Positions 23,463-32,259 of a stretch of DNA of 54,081 nucleotides are shown here, in pieces. Under the pieces are notes generated by a model that worked only from the letters and a program-made list of their open reading frames with translations, was not told where the DNA came from and did no database searches. Numbering within the stretch: position 1 is the first letter of the stretch; each line of letters begins with the position of its first letter. The stretch spans positions 1-54,081 of the forward strand of contig JAJDXV010000051.1 in assembly GCA_022823085.1 (NCBI GenBank), given 5' to 3'. The translations under genes were made by a program, and so were the position numbers. The DNA is from Candidatus Poribacteria bacterium (GTDB taxonomy: Bacteria; Poribacteria; WGA-4E; WGA-3G).

Positions 23463-24524
23463 CTAAGCTGCGTCAATCTTAACTTCACGACCTGTCTCAG
23501 CACTTTTGAGTAGTCCTTCCATCATCTGTTGGACAATCAACCCGTGACGGAGCGGTGCCTTACAGGTTACGTCATCCAAGATACATTCGATAAAGTGGTC
23601 AGCGATAGCGTCCCACGACCTTCCATACTTACTCTTTGGCGGTTTGGCCTCTATATTCTCAAATTCACCTTTTTTGTCGGTTCGATAGAGTCGCAAAGGG
23701 CTCATCGTCGCCCCTGCCTCTGTGCCGAAAAGTTCGATCTGAAATTCGTCGGGTTGGTGTGATGCCCAGAAACTTTCGACCTGCAAGCCGACACCGCCTT
23801 CAAAGGTAATAAACCCGCCGGCGTAATCGTCAGAATCATATTTCTCGTAGATCTCTTTCGGTGCTTTCGTTCCCTTCCAGTAGCCGAGGCCTCGGGGTCC
23901 GAACTTCGCGCCAGCAGCACCGAGGACCGCAATCGGTTTTGGCAATCCGAGGATCCACCAAGCTGAGTCAAGCACATGGACCCCCATATCCCGAAATGCG
24001 CCGCCCCCTTTCTGGATGAAACCGAGATTCCATGCCGGGATCCCGCTCCTACGAACACTTCGTGCCCGTGCATAGTAGAGTTCGCCAAAATAGGCATCGC
24101 GGGCGAGGTTACCGAGGTATTGGCACTCTTTTCCAAAACGTGTCGAGAGCGACATCATATTAACGACACCTGCTGCCTCTGCTTCTGTGACCAGTTTTTG
24201 CGCTGCTTCCTCGGAATCGGCGAGCGGTTTCGTTACCATGACGTGCTTACCGTTCCGCACGGCTTCCAATGCTATCGGCACGTGCCACTGGTTCGGTGTA
24301 CCGACGAATACCGCGTCGATATCATCGGCTTTGCACATCTCTTTATAATCTGTATAAAATTTGACCTTGCCGGGTAAGTCCTTAGCGAAGTCTTTCATCC
24401 GGTCTTCAAGCAAATCGCAGAGCGCGACAACGTTGCCGCGTGGGTTTCCGGCGAGTGCCGTTCCATTGGGTCTACCGATACCCATACCGACGACACAGAT
24501 GCGGACAGAATCTTTTGCTGCCAT
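23463..24524 (-). CDS. Gfo/Idh/MocA family oxidoreductase
   Basis: This protein is about 353 aa. The N-terminal Rossmann motif is VVGMGIGRPNG. The catalytic lysine region is MVTKPLADSEEAA (T-K-P in place of the common E-K-P). The C-terminal alpha/beta domain has GGGAFRDMGVHVLDSAWW, with the conserved Asp/His pair of the family. I chose the ATG at 24524, with GGAG 12 nt upstream, over the TTG at 24542. The downstream PhyH gene is 12 nt away, which suggests a dehydrogenase-oxygenase pair in one pathway. The substrate is probably a sugar or cyclitol. Confidence 0.88.
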   Translation of the reverse strand: MAAKDSVRICVVGMGIGRPNGTALAGNPRGNVVALCDLLEDRMKDFAKDLPGKVKFYTDYKEMCKADDIDAVFVGTPNQWHVPIALEAVRNGKHVMVTKPLADSEEAAQKLVTEAEAAGVVNMMSLSTRFGKECQYLGNLARDAYFGELYYARARSVRRSGIPAWNLGFIQKGGGAFRDMGVHVLDSAWWILGLPKPIAVLGAAGAKFGPRGLGYWKGTKAPKEIYEKYDSDDYAGGFITFEGGVGLQVESFWASHQPDEFQIELFGTEAGATMSPLRLYRTDKKGEFENIEAKPPKSKYGRSWDAIADHFIECILDDVTCKAPLRHGLIVQQMMEGLLKSAETGREVKIDAA

Positions 24525-24544
24525 ATAACAAAGTATCTCCAAAT

Positions 24545-24678
24545 GTTTGGTTATCAGTTTTAGGGTTGTCAGTTTATCTTCAGGCGAGCGTTCGGTTATC
24601 AGTTAAGAGGTGGATTGACTGAATCAGAATCCTCTTTAACCAATAACTGAAAGCGCAGCGTACTAACAACTGACAACT
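24545..24678. repeat. Heptad-repeat spacer with inverted CAGTTAAGAGG/CCTCTTTAAC arms
   Basis: GGTTATCAG and GTTGTCAG units (24549-24575) are followed by GGTTATCAGTTAAGAGG (24593-24609) and its near-complement CCTCTTTAACCAATAAC (24633-24649). CAACTGACAAC lies at the end. This is the same repeat type as 1337-1456 and 4653-4797. It lies between the oxidoreductase and the cytochrome gene; there is no ORF. Confidence 0.5.
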
Positions 24679-24681
24679 ATT

Positions 24682-25245
24682 TTAATATGGACGACCGCGT
24701 TGATTCAGTGGCGGGTTCACCTCGTTTTTGACAGGTTTAATTGTCTTGAGGTACGCCCAAATCGCTTTCAAATCTTCGTCGTTCATCTGTGCATAGTGCT
24801 TCACAGGCATCGGTGGTAAAATCGCGCGGTTACCTTCGACACCTTGATGCAGTCCCGTACGCATCGCGCCGATGAACATCTCTTCCGTCCATTCGCCTAA
24901 CCCGGTCTCTTTATCGGGGGTTAGGTTTGAAGCGAAACTCGTTCCGAAAGGACCGGAAAACGCACTCATTTGTGGGGATGTGAGGGTAAAGATACCCTGT
25001 TGCATCATGCTGAAATTGTAGCGTGGATAAGCCTGACCTGCAGGATGTCCTGCAAGATACATATTCATGTTATACTCGGCGCCCGCACGCGGTGTATGGC
25101 AATACCCACACGCGGCGACTGCGTCCACGAGGTATTTACCACGTTGCACCCTATCGCTTTGGCTCTCAACAGAGCGGATACTCAGCGCAATAACGGCACC
25201 GACTAACAGCACTATTACACAAAAGATTAAGAGGTTTCGATGCAT
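24682..25245 (-). CDS. Membrane-anchored mono-haem c-type cytochrome
   Basis: This 187-aa protein has an uncleaved N-terminal helix or signal (residues 5-22). A single haem-binding motif, CGYCH, lies in VAACGYCHTPRAGAEYN. An axial-ligand methionine candidate is in ILPPMPVKHYAQM, followed by a final helix (DEDLKAIWAYLKTIKP) typical of class I cytochromes. It is of the type found in alcohol- or aldehyde-dehydrogenase electron transfer, acting in the periplasm. The upstream TonB-dependent receptor gene ends in a strong terminator, so the cytochrome has its own promoter, which I could not identify with confidence. Confidence 0.87.
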   Translation of the reverse strand: MHRNLLIFCVIVLLVGAVIALSIRSVESQSDRVQRGKYLVDAVAACGYCHTPRAGAEYNMNMYLAGHPAGQAYPRYNFSMMQQGIFTLTSPQMSAFSGPFGTSFASNLTPDKETGLGEWTEEMFIGAMRTGLHQGVEGNRAILPPMPVKHYAQMNDEDLKAIWAYLKTIKPVKNEVNPPLNQRGRPY

Positions 25246-25321
25246 TAAATATGCTCCTTATGGATGGATTAAAATCTCGGACTCAATTTAGCACACTGTA
25301 CAAATAGATGCAATAGAAATT

Positions 25322-25349
25322 TAAAAAAAGGCGCGGTTCAAACCGCGCC
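25322..25349 (-). terminator. Rho-independent terminator of the TonB-dependent receptor gene
   Basis: On the minus strand, GGCGCGGTT-TG-AACCGCGCC (25349-25330) is followed by seven Ts (25329-25323). It lies 31 nt after the receptor stop codon. Nearly the same stem occurs at 51187-51207. Confidence 0.88.
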
Positions 25350-25379
25350 TGATTTTGTTGTGCACTGATAACAGTTGCC

Positions 25380-28172
25380 CTAAAAGCGATAGGCTAACTT
25401 TGCATAGTAAAGTCCGCCGTTGAAACCGAAAGGTGCAGACCTTCTCGAATAGGTGAACACACCGGGTGAGTCCACAATGACCTGCCCTGTGCTATCCGCT
25501 AAAGCACCACCGCGGGATTGTCCAATTTCGTTCAGGTCTGGTGTCTGATCGAGCAGGTTGTTCGCACCGATGGTTAACGAAAGCCCTTCATTCAGTTGGT
25601 AGTTCCCTTGAATATCGGTAAGCCATTTTCCGCCGTAGGTCTGACGTGCTGGATCGTCCCCGCTTCCCTCTTGAACGGTGTAGCTGCCGAAGTAGCGCAA
25701 GGCACCGCCGATCGTGAGATCGCCGACGATGTAATCCGCGCTGAGATTAATCCGAGTGTTCGGCTGCCACTCCTCAATCATAGAACGTTCCTGTGAAGGG
25801 AAAAGGGTATCTTCGAGTCCGATAAGGATTTCTGGTGCATCCACATCACCGATAACTTCCGTATCCGCCCACGTAATTGCAGCCCGCAGGTTAAGCAAGG
25901 ATTCGTTGTCGAAAGCAAGCAGGTACCCCGTTGCGATATCAACACCTTGGGTGCGTGTTTGTGCGACGTTTGTGAACACCTGTGCACTACTCGCACCTGC
26001 TGCAGCTAAGCCTGCCACTTTATCGGCACTGAAACTACCGCTCAGAACAATGCGATCGTCGATTTGAATGAGGAAGCCATCTACGGTGAACCACATCTTC
26101 TCAACCGGTTTCAACACGAAACCACCGGAGACGTTGAATGCTATCTCCTCTTTGAGCTCAGGAATACCGAGCGCACGCGCCGCATCGCTGTCGTTCCGGA
26201 ACGTGCCGACTTCAAGCGCAACCAGTTCTTCTGTGTTTCCATCATTATCAATATCGTCAGCGTCTACCTTGAATTGTGTGCTAATGTTATTGAAATAGAG
26301 CTGCTGCAACGAAGGCGCACGGAAACCGGTGCTACCCGCAGCACGCACCGCAACCTGTTTCATCAGGTCGTAGCGAGCCGTCGCTTTTCCTGTGACAGTC
26401 GCGCCGAAGTCGCTGTACTGCTCACCACGCACCGCCGCACCGACGAGGAGACCACTTCCCGATTGACCGCTGAGATAGGATTCAAAGTCTGCGTAACCCG
26501 CGATATTGGTTCGATTTTCATCCACTTCGTTGTCCGGTCGGAATCCGGGGAAAACTTGGATGCCACCCGCTGCGCCCGCTGCGCCGAGTCCAGCGTTAAT
26601 CCATGAAAGCGGTTCGCCTGCATGAATCCCGTAGCCTTCTCTGCGGAATTCGACACCACCCGCAAGGTTGATAAGCGAGGATTGATAGTCCAGCGGATAG
26701 GTGACATCTAAGTTGAACGCCGTCTGTGAGAGTTCAAAGCCACCGGCATTTGCTGAAGTCGGACTGCTCGACCCGTAAGAGGCGTTCAGAGAGTTGGAAA
26801 TCAAAAAGTCAAACGTGTTCAATCCGTGGTTAACGCTGACATCGACGTTCAGATCGGTCGCCTCGTGTGTCCATGCCAACCCTAAAGCGAGAGAGGTATC
26901 ACCGATGTCGGTGTTAATCTCTGGCAAGAAACCGTCTGGATAGATTTCTGTGACGGTTCGCTCTGCTTGATTGGCTCTGCGATAGAAACCTGCGCTGTTA
27001 TTTTGGCGTGAGGAGTGCCCACCGAAAGAGTAGAGTTCTAAACCCGAAGCGAGCGGAAGCCCGAAATTATAGAACCCAACTTTTTGTGTCGAGTCGGCAT
27101 CCCCGATGCGGAAGTTTTGACGCTCAAAGGTATATTCCCGAGAGTCGAACCATACCGGTTTCTCTGTCACGGTCCCATCATCATTCTCGATTTCAAGGAT
27201 CTCATCTGCGGGTCTTCCAGGGTCTTCCTCCACCCAGTCATATTGTCGCGTCCCAGTGAGTCCTGCGCGATTCGTGCGGTATCTGTCGCGCCATTCAGCG
27301 GTGAGGTTGAGGAATCCTGCTTCACCGACGCTCATACCGTAGTTGGCATTAGCGTTCCATGTATCGCCGTCACCCTGGTATGTTTGTCCCCAATAGATGT
27401 CGGCATCGCCTGTATCCACGTCGTCTTTCAGTACAATGTTGATCACACCGGCGATGGCATCGGAACCGTATTGCGCAGCGGCACCGTCGCGTAGCACCTC
27501 AATCCGTTCAATCGCTGATGATGGAATTGCATTGAAATCCGTACCAGCCGTACCGCGACCTACGGACGTATTGACGTGCAACAACGCGCTTTTGTGACGA
27601 CGTTTGCCGTTAACAAGCACGAGCGTTTGATCGGGACCTAAACCGCGCAGCGTCGCAGGACGCAGCGCATCTGTGCCGTCACTAATCGTGGAACTCGAAA
27701 AATTAAAAGATGGAACTAACATCTGGAGGACACGACCGGTTTCGGATTGACCGGTAATGCTGAGCTGCTCTCTGTCAACCACTTCAATCGGGACGGGGGC
27801 TTGTAAGGCGCGCCGACCGATACTACGTGTACCGACAACGACAACCGCATCAACCGTTTGGACAGGCGCGAGCACGACTGACGCTTCCGTTTGTCCCGCA
27901 GCGATGTTAATCCGCTTGCTCGAAAAACCGAGGGCTAACACTGTCAGCGATTGCGCACCTGACACGTCGTCGAACATAGCGGCACCGGATGCGTCTGTGG
28001 TCTGTTCTTGGTTCCCGATTTGTAATTTCGCTTCTGGAATAGCGTTCCCGTTTTGGTCTTGAACGACGACTTTAAGGGCTTCAGCACTAACAGGCATCGG
28101 TATGAATAACGCGACACCTAATAGAATCGCTATAACGCACCAGAAATATCTTCTATCTTCTGATATTGACAT
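25380..28172 (-). CDS. TonB-dependent outer-membrane receptor with carboxypeptidase-regulatory-like N-terminal domain
   Basis: This 930-aa protein has a signal sequence (about 10-30) and then a CarboxypepD_reg-like beta domain (33-105; VVVQDQNGNAIPEAKLQIG). The plug domain (about 110-250) includes RGLGPDQTLVLVNGKRRHKS and IERIEVLRDGAAAQYGSDAI. A 22-strand-type barrel ends in KLAYRF, with the terminal Phe needed for BAM insertion. A TonB box is likely near VDAVVVVGTR. It imports a bulky substrate (siderophore, cobalamin or carbohydrate) with energy from TonB, and the substrate cannot be told. No TonB/ExbBD is nearby. It ends at a strong terminator. It supports a Gram-negative envelope. Confidence 0.92.
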   Translation of the reverse strand: MSISEDRRYFWCVIAILLGVALFIPMPVSAEALKVVVQDQNGNAIPEAKLQIGNQEQTTDASGAAMFDDVSGAQSLTVLALGFSSKRINIAAGQTEASVVLAPVQTVDAVVVVGTRSIGRRALQAPVPIEVVDREQLSITGQSETGRVLQMLVPSFNFSSSTISDGTDALRPATLRGLGPDQTLVLVNGKRRHKSALLHVNTSVGRGTAGTDFNAIPSSAIERIEVLRDGAAAQYGSDAIAGVINIVLKDDVDTGDADIYWGQTYQGDGDTWNANANYGMSVGEAGFLNLTAEWRDRYRTNRAGLTGTRQYDWVEEDPGRPADEILEIENDDGTVTEKPVWFDSREYTFERQNFRIGDADSTQKVGFYNFGLPLASGLELYSFGGHSSRQNNSAGFYRRANQAERTVTEIYPDGFLPEINTDIGDTSLALGLAWTHEATDLNVDVSVNHGLNTFDFLISNSLNASYGSSSPTSANAGGFELSQTAFNLDVTYPLDYQSSLINLAGGVEFRREGYGIHAGEPLSWINAGLGAAGAAGGIQVFPGFRPDNEVDENRTNIAGYADFESYLSGQSGSGLLVGAAVRGEQYSDFGATVTGKATARYDLMKQVAVRAAGSTGFRAPSLQQLYFNNISTQFKVDADDIDNDGNTEELVALEVGTFRNDSDAARALGIPELKEEIAFNVSGGFVLKPVEKMWFTVDGFLIQIDDRIVLSGSFSADKVAGLAAAGASSAQVFTNVAQTRTQGVDIATGYLLAFDNESLLNLRAAITWADTEVIGDVDAPEILIGLEDTLFPSQERSMIEEWQPNTRINLSADYIVGDLTIGGALRYFGSYTVQEGSGDDPARQTYGGKWLTDIQGNYQLNEGLSLTIGANNLLDQTPDLNEIGQSRGGALADSTGQVIVDSPGVFTYSRRSAPFGFNGGLYYAKLAYRF

Positions 28173-28489
28173 TTAAATTTTTTTCTCCTCTGTTTAACGC
28201 AAGTTGCCACCCTTATGGCATAATCTGTTTAAACCTTGTCCGTAGCAACTTGGATTCTGTTATTGGGGGAATCGGATGACTTGATTGATTGTAGTTCCCT
28301 ATGCGTCCAATACTGAGTTCATGTTCTAACATGCTTAATTATGCATTATTTGCTTTGGAAAATGCAAATTAAAGTTCTGAGAAGCATCTGGTGTCGCTTT
28401 TTTTACAAAAAACGCAGTTTTTGTGCTAAAATAGATGGAAACTACGCAATTCTTGACGTTCATACGTATGAGAGGTCAGAATCGAAAAA
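28173..28489. other. Divergent intergenic region between receptor and acyl-CoA ligase genes
   Basis: This 317-nt AT-rich region must hold promoters for both divergent genes. It contains an imperfect inverted repeat, TAATTATGCATT (28335-28346) with AATGCAAATTA, and a short ACAAAAA/TTTTTGT hairpin followed by TAAAAT before the plus-strand gene. No pair of -35/-10 boxes is convincing enough to call. No ORF is supported. Confidence 0.4.
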
Positions 28490-30139
28490 ATGTATGGTTT
28501 GATGATGGATTATCCGTTAACACTCGCACAAATTTTGGAACACGCATGCCGTATACACGCCGATAAGCAGGTTACCACACTGCTGCCCAACGGAACACTG
28601 CATCGTTATGACTATGCGACGTTGTACGAACGTGTGAAACGATTGGCGAACGTGCTCACCGAATTGGGGGTCCAGCGTGGCGATAGAATCGCAACTTACG
28701 CTTCCAACACCTATCAGCATTTGGAACTCTACTACGCCATTCCCTGCCTCGGTGCCGTGCTGCACCCGCTCAATGTCCGTCTCTCGCCGACGCAGTTAAC
28801 GCAAATTGTGCGCGAGGCAGAGGACAAACTCGTCTTTGTTGATAGTGCATACATAGCACAATTTCAGGCATTGCGGGATAAGATTGATTCTATATCTACC
28901 GTCTACTTCGGTCTTAAATCCGAGGATACGGATACCTGCTACGAGCAACTGCTTTCGGATGCGAGGTCGGCATATACATGGGATATCCGAGACGAGAACT
29001 CGGCGATGGGGCTCTGCTATACGAGTGGAACGTACGGAGAACCGCGCGGCGTTCTCTACACACACCGATCCATGTTTCTCCACACGCTCGCAGCGAATCA
29101 AGCCGATGTCTTCGGATTGACAGAGGCGGATGTCGTTTTACCAATCGTCCCGATGTTCCACGCTATGGCGTGGGGGCTGCCTTACGCGAGTATGTTTGCA
29201 GGCGCGGATATTGTGCTACCGGGTGCCAAGCCTACTTCTATCGCTGACCTTATTGCCGATACCGGTGTCACTGTTGCTGCAGGTGTGCCGACGGTCTGGG
29301 CAGCGGCTTATCCGGAATTGCGAAAAAGAAGAGCGAACATCGCCAGATTGCGGCGAGTGATTGTCGGCGGAGAAGCGATGCCCCCCGCGCTTATTGAGGC
29401 TTATGAAACAGAACTCGGCGTCGAAATCTGCCACGCATGGGGGATGACAGAGATGTCGCCTACCGGGACACTCTCAAAACTGCGTGCCGGACATCAGAAT
29501 TTACCGGATACCGAGAAATGGCGAATCAAGGCGAAACAGGGGCAACCTATACCGGGCGTTGAACTCCGCCTCGCAGCTGAAACGACTGACGGTTTTAAAG
29601 AACTCCCATGGGACGGTGAGGCGATCGGGGAACTTCAAGCGCGGAGCCCGTGGACAGCGAACCGATACTATAAAATTGAACCGACACCCGAACATTTTAC
29701 AAATGATGGGTGGTTCCGTACAGGCGATATGGCGACAATTGACGCGGAAGGCTACGTCCAAATCGTGGACCGCGCGAAAGCACTTATCCGAAGCGGCGGA
29801 GAGGCTATTTCAAGCATCGCCCTCGAAACGACGCTCCTAAAGCACCCTTATATTCAAGAGGCAGCAGTCGTCGGTATACCCGATGAAAAGTGGGGTGAAC
29901 GACCCGTCGCTGTCGTTGTCTGCACGGAAGAGGCAGACGAAAATATCTCGGCTACGCTTGAAAAACAACTCATATCTGAATTTCCTAAGTTCTGGATTCC
30001 AGATAAATTCATTTTTGTTGACGAGATTCCGAAGACGAGTGTCGGGAAATCCGATAAACGTGCAATTTTGATGCAACTCACGGGTGTCCAGACCGCGCTC
30101 GAAAAAAGTCGAATATTCAGCCCTACAGAAAAGAAATAG
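28490..30139 (+). CDS. AMP-dependent acyl-CoA ligase (fatty-acid--CoA ligase family)
   Basis: This 549-aa ANL-superfamily enzyme adenylates a carboxylic acid and transfers it to CoA. The phosphate-binding loop is LCYTSGTYGEPRGVLYTH (A3). HAWGMTEMSP is the A5 motif, WFRTGDMATIDAEGY the A7/A8 hinge and KTSVGKSDKR the A10 catalytic lysine. Length and motif order fit medium- or long-chain fatty acyl ligases. It stands alone on the plus strand, divergent from the receptor gene. Another in-frame Met (residue 5 or 6) is a possible start. Confidence 0.9.
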   Translation: MYGLMMDYPLTLAQILEHACRIHADKQVTTLLPNGTLHRYDYATLYERVKRLANVLTELGVQRGDRIATYASNTYQHLELYYAIPCLGAVLHPLNVRLSPTQLTQIVREAEDKLVFVDSAYIAQFQALRDKIDSISTVYFGLKSEDTDTCYEQLLSDARSAYTWDIRDENSAMGLCYTSGTYGEPRGVLYTHRSMFLHTLAANQADVFGLTEADVVLPIVPMFHAMAWGLPYASMFAGADIVLPGAKPTSIADLIADTGVTVAAGVPTVWAAAYPELRKRRANIARLRRVIVGGEAMPPALIEAYETELGVEICHAWGMTEMSPTGTLSKLRAGHQNLPDTEKWRIKAKQGQPIPGVELRLAAETTDGFKELPWDGEAIGELQARSPWTANRYYKIEPTPEHFTNDGWFRTGDMATIDAEGYVQIVDRAKALIRSGGEAISSIALETTLLKHPYIQEAAVVGIPDEKWGERPVAVVVCTEEADENISATLEKQLISEFPKFWIPDKFIFVDEIPKTSVGKSDKRAILMQLTGVQTALEKSRIFSPTEKK

Positions 30140-30217
30140 TGAGAACACATCGTACCCGCTGAGAATTTCGTCATAACGCATGTTATACCATTTCTAAAAG
30201 TTTATATTCCATTAACC

Positions 30218-30299
30218 GTACACCGGCTACCCAGGCCCGGTAGGTTCGGTTTTGCGGTGTACTCACCCAAATGCGATCTGCATTCCAACCGAACCGGGC
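30218..30299. repeat. Interleaved inverted repeats (pseudoknot-capable element)
   Basis: GTACACCG (30218-30225) is inverted at CGGTGTAC (30255-30262). GCCCGG plus TTCGGTT (30235-30251, 4-nt bulge) is inverted as AACCGAA plus CCGGGC (30287-30299). The arms interleave (A, C, B, D), so the two stems are either mutually exclusive or form a pseudoknot. The element lies between two plus-strand genes, about 100 nt before the dehydrogenase start. Confidence 0.5.
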
Positions 30300-30395
30300 A
30301 TAGTTCAAAAATGGTGGCACTTTTAAGACGGATAGTCAATTAGAATTGGTATTATTGAACTTGCCGAAGTCCGATTGTTGAAGGGGGAAATTTTC

Positions 30396-31433
30396 ATGAA
30401 GATGAAAGCCGCTATCTATACAGGTATTGAACAAATCGCGGTTCATGAAGTCGAACGAAACGAACCGCCACCTAATTTTGTGCTTATTGATACCAAACAG
30501 ACCGGCATCTGCGGCAGCGATCTGCACAGTTATTTCGGGCATTGGGGACAATCGCATGAACATGCCGCTGGACATGAAACATGTGGTGTCGTCGTTGCCC
30601 TCGGTGAGGGCGTAACAGGTTTTGAAATCGGGGATAAGGTCGCTGTGGAATGCTTTTCGCACTGTGGTACCTGCAAGTATTGTGAAACAGGTCAGTACAA
30701 CCTCTGTATCAACAGAGCCTGGATCTCACCGAAAATGCACGGCGGATTTTCTGAATTTACGGCAACACACCAGTCCGGGCTCTTTAAATTACCGAAACGG
30801 ATGACGTTTGAGCAGGGCGCACTCGTTGAACCACTCGCCGTCTCACACCGTGCCGTCGCGCGTTCGGGTGCCAACGCCAGAGACACAATCGCTATTATCG
30901 GCGGCGGCACTATCGGGCAGCTCTGTTTGGCGGATGCAGTCGCCGCCGGTATGAAGGAGACCTTGATTACCGTCAAGTACGAACAGCAAGCGACGTTAGC
31001 AAAGGCACTCGGCGCGGATCACGTCGTCAATATCGGTGATACGGATATCCGCGAATACGCCAACGATGTGACAAACGGCAGCGGTTTTGACGCAGTGATC
31101 GAAACCGTCGGCGGCGCGGAGAACTTCAACACCGCCACAACGATTGTTCGGAAACAGGGTGCCGTCGTACTCGTCGCAGGCTACTACAAACCGCTTGAGG
31201 TGAATCTCTCCACGATCGTCTGGTCGGAAGCGTTCATCACAGGCTCCAACTGCTACGGTTATAGCGGGATGGAGACAGATTTTGAGGCTGCAATTGCGTT
31301 GATAGACTCCGGAAAGGTCGATGCTACGCAATTGGTGACGCACTACTATCCGCTTGAGGAGATCAGCGAAGCCTTCCGTGTGTCTGCCGATAAAACCTCC
31401 GGTGCGATTAAAGTCCACGTCTGTCAAGAGTAG
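30396..31433 (+). CDS. Zinc-dependent alcohol/polyol dehydrogenase (MDR family)
   Basis: This protein is about 345 aa. Catalytic-zinc ligands are visible in TGICGSDLHS and AAGHETCGVV. The structural-zinc cysteine cluster is CGTCKYCETGQYNLC. NAD(P) is bound at IIGGGTIGQLCLA. It is similar to sorbitol, threonine and butanediol dehydrogenases and oxidises a secondary alcohol or polyol. I chose the ATG at 30396, preceded by AAGGGGGA at 30381-30388; the upstream TTG codons are part of that region. It is followed by a PhyH gene and a CurA-type reductase on the same strand, probably one transcription unit. Confidence 0.9.
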   Translation: MKMKAAIYTGIEQIAVHEVERNEPPPNFVLIDTKQTGICGSDLHSYFGHWGQSHEHAAGHETCGVVVALGEGVTGFEIGDKVAVECFSHCGTCKYCETGQYNLCINRAWISPKMHGGFSEFTATHQSGLFKLPKRMTFEQGALVEPLAVSHRAVARSGANARDTIAIIGGGTIGQLCLADAVAAGMKETLITVKYEQQATLAKALGADHVVNIGDTDIREYANDVTNGSGFDAVIETVGGAENFNTATTIVRKQGAVVLVAGYYKPLEVNLSTIVWSEAFITGSNCYGYSGMETDFEAAIALIDSGKVDATQLVTHYYPLEEISEAFRVSADKTSGAIKVHVCQE

Positions 31434-31514
31434 CCGTTCGCTTCGTTATAGTTTGTAGGTTGGGTTGAACAAAGAGAAACCCAACACACGTTTAGCAATG
31501 AAAGGGTTTAGACT

Positions 31515-32240
31515 ATGCAAAACGGAAAATATATGTTGACCACTGAAGAACGAGAACAGTTCTGGGAACAAGGCTATCTCGGTCCTTATACGCTCTGTAG
31601 TGCCGAAGAGATGCTCACCATGCAACCGGAAATTGAGAGGGTACTCGAAACCGATGCGCCGGACCACAAAAATAGAGTACATAACCGGCACCTCGACGCT
31701 CCCATAATTCATGATCTCGCCACGCATCCGGCTATCGTCAAGCGGATGGCTTCTATCTATGGGCCGGATCTCCTGCTCTGGCGGACGAACTTTTTCGTCA
31801 AGGAACCGGGGGCAAAAGAGATCCCGTGGCACCAAGACTTCAACTACTGGCCCCTTGAACCGCCGATCATTATTTCGGCGTGGATTGCCGTCGATTCAGC
31901 GACATTGGAAAATAGTTGCCTACAGATCGTCCCCGGTTCGCACCGGAAAGTGATACCGCACGTGAAAGCGACCTCGGATATGGCATTCGGACAAATGGGG
32001 GACCTCGGATTCGTTGATACCAGTCGTGCTGTCAACTTAGAGATGCAACCCGGCGAATTTGTACTCTTTAACGAACGCACCTTGCATCACTCAGAGGCGA
32101 ACCGATCCGATAAACGACGGATCGGATTGGCTGTCCGTGTTATCCTTCCTATTGTTAAAGTTTTCGATTGGGATGCGCCGGAACATGAACTCATTGTCAT
32201 TCACGGCGAAGATCCTGTCCAATTCAATAAAAGAGTCTAA
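31515..32240 (+). CDS. Phytanoyl-CoA dioxygenase (PhyH) family protein
   Basis: This 241-aa Fe(II)/2-oxoglutarate oxygenase carries the HxD iron motif in IPWHQDFNYWPLEPP. The distal His lies in FNERTLHHSEANRSD, with the 2-oxoglutarate arginine just after (KRRIGLAVRVILP). CLQIVPGSHRKVIPH is the family turn. It is the second PhyH protein of the window and only distantly like the one at 22719-23450. The next gene starts 19 nt later, suggesting co-transcription. The substrate is unknown. Confidence 0.9.
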   Translation: MQNGKYMLTTEEREQFWEQGYLGPYTLCSAEEMLTMQPEIERVLETDAPDHKNRVHNRHLDAPIIHDLATHPAIVKRMASIYGPDLLLWRTNFFVKEPGAKEIPWHQDFNYWPLEPPIIISAWIAVDSATLENSCLQIVPGSHRKVIPHVKATSDMAFGQMGDLGFVDTSRAVNLEMQPGEFVLFNERTLHHSEANRSDKRRIGLAVRVILPIVKVFDWDAPEHELIVIHGEDPVQFNKRV

Positions 32241-32259
32241 CCACCGAAGGAGTCGTTTT

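Noticed and set aside
26064..26606. 180-aa plus-strand ORF
   Set aside because: It lies wholly antisense to the TonB-dependent receptor gene, which has clear protein features; the antisense frame has none.
32059..32259. N-terminal extension of the CurA-like reductase
   Set aside because: The extension overlaps the end of the PhyH gene in another frame; a good ribosome-binding site precedes the ATG at 32260.
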